In this document: piece by piece, positions 1-4,978 of the stretch
Layout of the letters: each line of letters opens with the position of its first letter
Position numbering within the stretch: position 1 is the first letter of the stretch
DNA from: Gemmatimonadota bacterium
GTDB lineage: Bacteria; Latescibacterota; UBA2968; UBA8231
Length of the DNA: 8,382 nt
Reading direction: 5' to 3'
Assembly: GCA_026706505.1 (NCBI GenBank)
Contig: JAPOYQ010000010.1
Coordinates: forward strand, 1 to 8,382
Program-made: the position numbers and the translations under genes
Notes under the pieces: generated by a model
Seen by the model: only the letters and a program-made list of their open reading frames with translations
The model's database searches: none
Told to the model about the DNA's origin: nothing

Positions 1-23
1 TCCCAACTCCTTTAGGATTGGGA
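1..23. repeat. Imperfect inverted repeat / hairpin at window edge
   Basis: TCCCAA (1-6) pairs with TTGGGA (18-23) and TCC (8-10) pairs with GGA (15-17). C7 bulges and the loop is TTTA. A T-rich but not uninterrupted stretch follows at about 28-35. It could be the terminator of an unseen upstream gene or a small intergenic palindrome. With no upstream sequence the two cannot be separated. The hairpin overlaps the possible TTG start at 18, one reason for preferring the ATG at 84. Confidence 0.35.
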
Positions 24-83
24 GTAGTTAATTTTCTGCGTTTCACCGACTTTTCCGTCCATCTGGCAACAATCCGCAACGCG

Positions 84-2147
84 ATGGCCCGAGCCCACAT
101 CAGATCCGGGTTGGTCACTTGCCTCCTGCTAATGCTTCCGGGTGGGAGCCGCGCCGAGGTCTGGACCCAAGACACCTATCGCAATACCCTGTACTACCGC
201 ACCACCTTTGCGGCCGACAGCAGTGCCTCGGGGCTGCTCCACATCGCCGCGGTGGACAGTTTTGCGGTTTATTTCAACGTCGTCGCCATCGGGACCAATG
301 CGTCTTGGAATCAGGTGCACACCTATCCAGTTGACGTGCTCAGCGGCGATAACGCCTGGGCCGTCGAGGTGGTCAATCGCGGTTTGGGCGTGGGGCATGG
401 CCTGCTGGCCGCGATCGAGGTTGATTCTCTGCGCTACGGCGAGACTGACCCCAAAGCCCAGACTTGGTACTGGACGGCTCGCCCTCTGGCCGACACTGAC
501 TGGCAAGTGGCCGAGATTGCGGAGCAGCCGGGCTGGCAGGTGGTCCAGGCCGGTAGCGCCAATCGCGCCCTGATCGAAGGCTTGCCCGACCCGGCCCCGG
601 ACCTAGTCGCCGGTTTTCCTGGCGGCACGGATATCGGCGGCGTGGCCGGCGGCGTGGTTCTCAAGCAAATACGCGGTGAGAACTTGGCTTTAGGGCGGCC
701 CTCCAATCGCATCGAAGCCGTAGATGGCAATGTGCGCACCGCTTGGGAACCGCCCGTATCCTCGGTCAATTTTGCCGCCTCCATCGATTTGCAACAGCGC
801 CGCCTGATCCGGGCCGTGCGAGTGCTCACCGAGGGCCCCGAATTCGCCCAGAATTCCCTGCAGGGCTATTCCGTGCAAGTCAGCGACAACGAAATCCGCT
901 GGTCCGAGGTGGGGGTTTTGCACGATATCCTCCAGTTCGAGCGCACCGAAGTGGTCTTCAATCCAACTTGGACCCGGTTCGTGCGCATTGTCATCATCGA
1001 CGTCAATGGCGTGAGCCAGCCCAAGGTCGCCGAGATCCAAGTCTTTGGCGAGGGCTTTGCCGAGGAGGGCGTTTTTCTTTCCGAACCGCTGGATCTGGGA
1101 GCACCGGACAAGCGCAAGAATTTCGGCCGCATCGCTTGGAATGCAGACATTCCCCTGCGCACGGACCTATCGGTCCAGTTCCGCAGCGGTGCCACCTTGG
1201 ACGCTTTTGCCGATCCCCAAGGGGGCTGGAGCACTCCGCTGGTCACTGGCGGAATCCTCTTTCCCGGCCCCGAACCCGGGCGGTTTTTGCAGTACCGCGT
1301 CAATATGGAGAGCCGGGACCCGGAGAAAAGCCCGCTCTTTCGCGACCTGAGCATCGAGTACTCTACTGAGGATATAGCCGCGTCCACAGCCCGTGGTCGC
1401 GTCGAGCCCAACCGGGTGCCGATGGGCGTGGATACCAACTTTGTCTATACTCTCGACGTGGAGATCGGCGCTGGCGATCAGGGGGTCAAAAGCTTGCAAA
1501 TAGCTGTACCTGGACAGGCTCAGCTCGGCCCGGATATTGACCTAGGGACTGCCGTGCTGGCCGAGTGGTTTTCCACCCAGCACTTGCTCACTTTGATTTT
1601 CGCCGAGCCCCTGCGGCAAAGCACTCAGTTGCATATTCCCTTCCGCACTCGCTCTTATGCCCACCTGCACCGTTTCCGCGCGTTCCTGTTCAGCCCAGAT
1701 TCGGAAAATCCGCTCAATGCCGCGCCCAATCAGGACGAAGACCCGCGCACCCAAAGGCCCCATTCGTGGACGTTGGTGACGACCACGGTTACCGGCCAAG
1801 TCCTCGAACAGGTGCGGGCCAATCCGCCGATATTTTCGCCCAATGGCGATGGTATCAACGACGCCACGGTGATCGAATTAGTCCTCTCCAGAGTGGATGT
1901 GGCGCGCCCAGTATCCATGCGCATCTTCGATTTGAGCGGCCGCACTGTGGCTCGGCTTCGGCCTCCGGCCTTGAGTGCGGGAACCTATTTGCGTCTACCC
2001 GGCCGGGAGCGCGAAAGCCCCGGCTATTGGGATGGACGCGATGACCGCGGTAACCTAGTGCCCCCGGGTCTCTACCTCTTTCAGGTAGAGGTCGAGCTCG
2101 ATGCAGGGGAAGCGGTCCACAGCGGCCACGTGGCGGTGGTTTACTGA
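84..2147 (+). CDS. Secreted multidomain protein: jelly-roll, F5/8C discoidin and C-terminal FlgD/CHU_C-like Ig domain
   Basis: From the ATG at 84 the protein has 687 residues. A signal peptide (hydrophobic core around 8-20, likely cleavage after S-R-A24) supports this start; the frame is open from a TTG at 18, which would bury the signal. Residues 26-145 resemble the N-terminal jelly-roll of alpha-L-rhamnosidase/GH2-type proteins (YYRTTF, then a VDSFAVYFN strand, AWAVEVVNRG and late WYW). Residues 197-323 form a recognisable F5/8 type C domain: NLALGRPS, AVDGNVRTAW, an IDL strand, YSVQVSDN and the closing FVRIVIID...VAEIQVFG. Residues 330-427 and 435-570 are beta-rich and not assigned. Residues 580-687 carry FSPNGDGIND (584-593), a MRIFDLSGR strand and YWDGRDDRGNLVPPGLY (648-664), the hallmarks of FlgD Ig and CHU_C/type-9-cargo C-terminal domains. 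No glycosidase or protease catalytic domain is visible. The architecture suggests an exported or surface-displayed ligand (glycan) binder or adhesin, perhaps anchored or sorted by its C-terminus. It is the first gene of the co-directional cluster, and its TGA lies inside a 10-bp direct repeat. Confidence 0.9.
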   Translation: MARAHIRSGLVTCLLLMLPGGSRAEVWTQDTYRNTLYYRTTFAADSSASGLLHIAAVDSFAVYFNVVAIGTNASWNQVHTYPVDVLSGDNAWAVEVVNRGLGVGHGLLAAIEVDSLRYGETDPKAQTWYWTARPLADTDWQVAEIAEQPGWQVVQAGSANRALIEGLPDPAPDLVAGFPGGTDIGGVAGGVVLKQIRGENLALGRPSNRIEAVDGNVRTAWEPPVSSVNFAASIDLQQRRLIRAVRVLTEGPEFAQNSLQGYSVQVSDNEIRWSEVGVLHDILQFERTEVVFNPTWTRFVRIVIIDVNGVSQPKVAEIQVFGEGFAEEGVFLSEPLDLGAPDKRKNFGRIAWNADIPLRTDLSVQFRSGATLDAFADPQGGWSTPLVTGGILFPGPEPGRFLQYRVNMESRDPEKSPLFRDLSIEYSTEDIAASTARGRVEPNRVPMGVDTNFVYTLDVEIGAGDQGVKSLQIAVPGQAQLGPDIDLGTAVLAEWFSTQHLLTLIFAEPLRQSTQLHIPFRTRSYAHLHRFRAFLFSPDSENPLNAAPNQDEDPRTQRPHSWTLVTTTVTGQVLEQVRANPPIFSPNGDGINDATVIELVLSRVDVARPVSMRIFDLSGRTVARLRPPALSAGTYLRLPGRERESPGYWDGRDDRGNLVPPGLYLFQVEVELDAGEAVHSGHVAVVY

Positions 2148-2220
2148 CTAACTGATGTTACGCACCCGGGTAGGGGGCGGTTTGAAACCGCCCCCTACGG
2201 CGCTAAAATAGGTTTACTGA
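2138..2220. repeat. Short palindromic element flanked by 10-bp direct repeats
   Basis: GGTTTACTGA occurs at 2138-2147 and again at 2211-2220. The first copy contains the stop codon of the upstream gene; the second lies 2 bp before the next ATG (2223). The 63 bp between them hold the palindrome annotated separately. Deleting one copy plus the 63 bp gives TGA-TT-ATG, a tight operon junction. This is what a small element inserted with a target duplication would leave. Chance or slippage repeats are alternatives. Confidence 0.6.
2170..2198. repeat. REP-like GC-rich palindrome
   Basis: Perfect inverted repeat of two 14-base arms (GTAGGGGGCGGTTT and its complement) around a single G. As RNA it would fold as an 11-bp GC-rich stem, 2170-2180 with 2188-2198, closed by loop TTTGAAA. 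No T-tract follows (next bases GGCGCTAAAATA), so it is not a canonical intrinsic terminator. It may still slow RNA polymerase or stabilise the upstream mRNA end. Similar GTAGGGGCGG-type palindromes are dispersed between genes in many uncultivated bacteria; copy number here is unknown. Confidence 0.8.
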
Positions 2221-2222
2221 TT

Positions 2223-4910
2223 ATGAAGGGCCTCCCGATCATTGGGCTAGCTGCGTTGTTCTGCGTCATCGCTTGGGAGCGGGCGGAAGGCCAACTTACC
2301 ACCACCGAGTACCTGCCTTGGAGCCAGGCCCAGTCCCGCTTCCTCAATCGCGAGTATTACCCTTGGTGGCACGAGCGCTACGAAAACTACAGCCTGCTCA
2401 GTTACCGCGACTACACGGCCCGCCCCGAGAACCCGACCTACGATCCCTTTGGGGCCTATTTGCTCGACGGGGTGGAGTTGCTGCGCGTAGAGGAATACCG
2501 CACGCTGGCACCCCAGCGCAGCAGCCGAATTTTTCGCAGTGGCAATATAGCGGCCACCTTTCGCAACTTGGTCATCATGCGCGATCACTACCGCGACTGG
2601 TCGGCCCGGGTCATGGTCGGCGACGCCCTCGAGGCCCGCTTCACGCCGCTGACTCTCGACAAGGCGCGCCTGCAGGGGCTGCGCTGGGATGGGGCTTCGT
2701 ACAAGAATCGCTTTACCGTACTGGGTGCCCGGGTTTCTTCGCCGCTAGTCGGCGGTAACAACAATCTCCCGTTTGCCACCTATCTGTTCGGCGGCCGCTG
2801 GGAAAGCCGGCTGGGCAATGTGCTCACCGTTGGCGGTTCGTACGTCAACCTGCATCTGCGCGACAGCATGCAGCGCCGGGGGTCGACGCGCGGCACCTTT
2901 CCCACGGATCTGGCTAAGACCACGTTCTACTACGTGGTTTTCAGCGACGATTCTCCCGAGGATGACAGCGGCGTGCAAGTGCTGGCCGTGGAAATTTTTG
3001 TCGATGGCACTCCGCTGCCAATCGAGCCGGATATTCGGCGCATCCCGCATCTGGCCGACCCGGACCACGTACCTCATCTGCGCCGCCATGGACCTTGGGC
3101 CCCGCAGAGCGTTTCGCGCGACCGAGTCTTCGATCCCCGGCTCAACAACCGGCGCAGGGAACGCGGTCTCTTTTTCCAAGAGGGTTTGCCCGTTGCAGCA
3201 GCGGAGTTTCCCCTCGAAGTGGGCGGCACCGACCTGCTGGTCTATCGCTGGGAAATTCCAGCCACGGCCGAGCGCCTGAGCTTTCGCGCCCAAGTGGCTG
3301 GCGACTACAGTATTGACGTGGCGGCGGCCTACGGCTGGGCTGGCGTGCCCAATCGCATCTGGACCGACTGGCACAATGTCGCGCGCGCGCCGCGCAATGT
3401 CCGGGATGGGTCCAACTTGCGCTGGGTGAGCTTTGAATACGGCTTTCCGACCGCCCAGATCCAGTACGGCAGCGACTTTCTTTGGGAATGGGAGGGGACG
3501 ACCCTTGCGGGCGAGTTGGTCGAAAACGTCGGGTACCGCCGCTTTCCCGGTGCCAGCCAGCATCAACGCCGCACCAGCCGAGCCTTTTTTCTCAAGGGGC
3601 TGCACCAGATGGATAGCCTCGCAGTTGGCCTTGAGGTGTTTGGCCTGCCGGCGGCGTACGCTACCACCTTGCCCATGTGGTCGGAACGCGCTGACAAGGT
3701 TCTGGACTACGCGCTGGTCGATGACAACGACGACGGCGACTACTGGGAGGACCAGTGGGAGCACTGGGATCCGCTCGACCCACTCTACATCAGTCTGAAG
3801 GACGCCGCTGGCGTGGACCCGGAGAGCCAGCCGACTCAGGCCGCCATTGACTACCTGCCCGGCAACCTCAGCAACGGCGTTGGGTACGGCGTTTTTCCCG
3901 GGCTGGACCAAGATGGGGACGGGGTCTTGGAGATCAATGTCAACCAGAACCAGATACCCGACTACGCCGAGCCCTTCCTCATGTACGCCGTTGAACCAGA
4001 CGATTTTGTGTACGGCGACGATTTCAACAACAACGGCGTAGTGGATCGGCGCGAGAACGACAATCTGCCGGACTATCCCTATCCGCTCGACAGCCGTGGG
4101 TACCATTCCTTCGCCCTGCTCCATCCCCGCTCATCCTTGCAGTTCCGCCTTGGGCAGTACCGCATTGAACAGCGCGCTGGTGCCGGCCGCAACCAAGTTG
4201 CGTATGGGGAGGCGCAATACCAAAGGGGGCATGTACAGTTCAATGTGCGCAGTAAGCGAGTGCGCGATACCATCGCTGATCCAGTGTACCAGCACGTCGT
4301 CGATCCGCTGACCGAGACCAATACCGCGATCAAGATCAAACCCGATCCACTGCTGGCGCGAAATAGCTGGCTCCACACCCTGTACGGCACCGCGGGATAC
4401 GTGCCCATCCCCGGGGTGCAAGTCAAAGCCACCACCAAGCTCGAAATCAACCGCATGCTGGAGAGGCTAGAACAGAGTAGTCATATTATCGACTGGACTT
4501 GGACCAGCAAGGCGGACTACACCTTTGTGCGCCAAGGCCTAAAAATCCGCCCCAGCGCCAAACTGAGGCTTCAGCGCCGCACCGCTCCCGACGACCTGCT
4601 ATTGCCCCTTCGCACGTATGAACTTTTTCCCATTCTGCAGGCGGACTACGCACTGGGCCAAGCCACGGTGCTGCGCTTTGGCATCCAGGGATTGCCGGGC
4701 TGGCCGCACACTTTTCGCAACGAGAAGTACCCGACCGGGGATTTCACGGCCCGCCACTACCTTTTTGCCATTGAGAACCGCAGCCACAACCGGGGCTTCG
4801 ATCTCAGTCTCAATTTGGGTTTCCGCGCCAGCTACACCCGCTTTGTGCACACGCCCGGCCGCAGGGCGCGCAACTTTAAAGAATTTTTCGTCCAGGCGCG
4901 GGTGCTGTGA
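2223..4910 (+). CDS. Exported beta-rich outer-membrane-like protein with acidic Ca-binding-type loops (paralogue A)
   Basis: 895 residues. The ATG at 2223 gives a signal peptide (core 4-18, likely cleavage after A-E-G23, mature start QL). The Shine-Dalgarno is weak (AGG at 2210-2212, 10 nt upstream). No named family recognised. Visible blocks: YDPFGAYLLDG (73-83); DWSARVMVGD then FTPLTL (125-145); strand-like TVGGSYVNLH (202-211); a beta domain with VVFSDDSPEDDSG (238-250) and LLVYRWEIP...AGDYSIDV (338-367); DGSNLRWVSFEYG (395-407); three acidic loops at 500-510, 562-573 and 600-611. The last loop, DFNNNGVVDRRE, has D/N/N/G/D/E at EF-hand positions 1/3/5/6/9/12. After it come GYHSF, alternating strands, FPIL (802-805), QGLP (822-825) and ENR...GFDLSLNLGF near the end. 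Alternating hydrophobic/polar strands and the absence of internal TM helices suggest a beta-barrel or a surface beta protein. Its full-length homologue is the next gene. Location and calcium binding are inferences; transport, adhesion or structural roles cannot be separated. Confidence 0.9.
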   Translation: MKGLPIIGLAALFCVIAWERAEGQLTTTEYLPWSQAQSRFLNREYYPWWHERYENYSLLSYRDYTARPENPTYDPFGAYLLDGVELLRVEEYRTLAPQRSSRIFRSGNIAATFRNLVIMRDHYRDWSARVMVGDALEARFTPLTLDKARLQGLRWDGASYKNRFTVLGARVSSPLVGGNNNLPFATYLFGGRWESRLGNVLTVGGSYVNLHLRDSMQRRGSTRGTFPTDLAKTTFYYVVFSDDSPEDDSGVQVLAVEIFVDGTPLPIEPDIRRIPHLADPDHVPHLRRHGPWAPQSVSRDRVFDPRLNNRRRERGLFFQEGLPVAAAEFPLEVGGTDLLVYRWEIPATAERLSFRAQVAGDYSIDVAAAYGWAGVPNRIWTDWHNVARAPRNVRDGSNLRWVSFEYGFPTAQIQYGSDFLWEWEGTTLAGELVENVGYRRFPGASQHQRRTSRAFFLKGLHQMDSLAVGLEVFGLPAAYATTLPMWSERADKVLDYALVDDNDDGDYWEDQWEHWDPLDPLYISLKDAAGVDPESQPTQAAIDYLPGNLSNGVGYGVFPGLDQDGDGVLEINVNQNQIPDYAEPFLMYAVEPDDFVYGDDFNNNGVVDRRENDNLPDYPYPLDSRGYHSFALLHPRSSLQFRLGQYRIEQRAGAGRNQVAYGEAQYQRGHVQFNVRSKRVRDTIADPVYQHVVDPLTETNTAIKIKPDPLLARNSWLHTLYGTAGYVPIPGVQVKATTKLEINRMLERLEQSSHIIDWTWTSKADYTFVRQGLKIRPSAKLRLQRRTAPDDLLLPLRTYELFPILQADYALGQATVLRFGIQGLPGWPHTFRNEKYPTGDFTARHYLFAIENRSHNRGFDLSLNLGFRASYTRFVHTPGRRARNFKEFFVQARVL

Positions 4911-4917
4911 TGTTATC

Positions 4918-4947
4918 CGCAGATGGACGCAGATGGAACGCAGATGG
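4918..4947. repeat. CGCAGATGG direct-repeat triplet
   Basis: CGCAGATGG is present at 4918-4926, 4928-4936 and 4939-4947, with start-to-start spacing of 10 and 11 bp. Similar CGCAGAT-type arrays are frequent short intergenic repeats in uncultivated bacterial genomes. The segment lies between two genes and looks like a dispersed repeat, not a coding sequence. Confidence 0.8.
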
Positions 4948-4964
4948 GGCGATTGATTTTTATC

Positions 4965-4970
4965 GAGAGG
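4965..4970 (+). promoter_or_regulatory. Ribosome binding site deciding the start of paralogue B
   Basis: GAGAGG lies 8 nt before ATG 4979 and is the best Shine-Dalgarno match near the start of the downstream gene. It favours 4979 over the GTG at 4907 and the ATG at 4910. It sits at the right edge of the inserted repeat element, so the element may have supplied or reshaped the site. Confidence 0.6.
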
Positions 4971-4978
4971 TGCGTGTG

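Noticed and set aside
18..83. TTG start at 18 extending the discoidin protein by 22 residues
   Set aside because: The TTG sits inside a hairpin and would place a non-hydrophobic segment before a clear signal peptide that begins at ATG 84.
2153..2160. TGATGTTA shared by both junctions (2153-2160 and 4908-4915) as a common element end
   Set aside because: At the second junction most of the octamer belongs to the flanking stop/start duplication, and the sequences diverge immediately afterwards. Likely coincidence.
2170..2198. Reading the palindrome as a rho-independent terminator of the first gene
   Set aside because: The stem is strong but no U-tract follows. The flanking direct repeats and the element's type fit a dispersed palindromic repeat better. 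Partial termination is not excluded.
3380..3395. Alternating CG run as possible Z-DNA or a regulatory site
   Set aside because: It is inside the coding frame of paralogue A, where it encodes Arg/Ala-rich residues, and is expected from the codon bias.
2745..4124. 459-codon open frame on the minus strand
   Set aside because: It lies entirely antisense to paralogue A. It has no ribosome site or recognisable domain, and its composition is what GC-biased third positions produce on the opposite strand. The plus-strand frame has a signal peptide and a full-length homologue.
4918..4947. Three regular 9-bp repeats as a CRISPR array or iteron cluster
   Set aside because: The units are only 9 bp and 1-2 bp apart, with no spacers and no cas or rep gene nearby.
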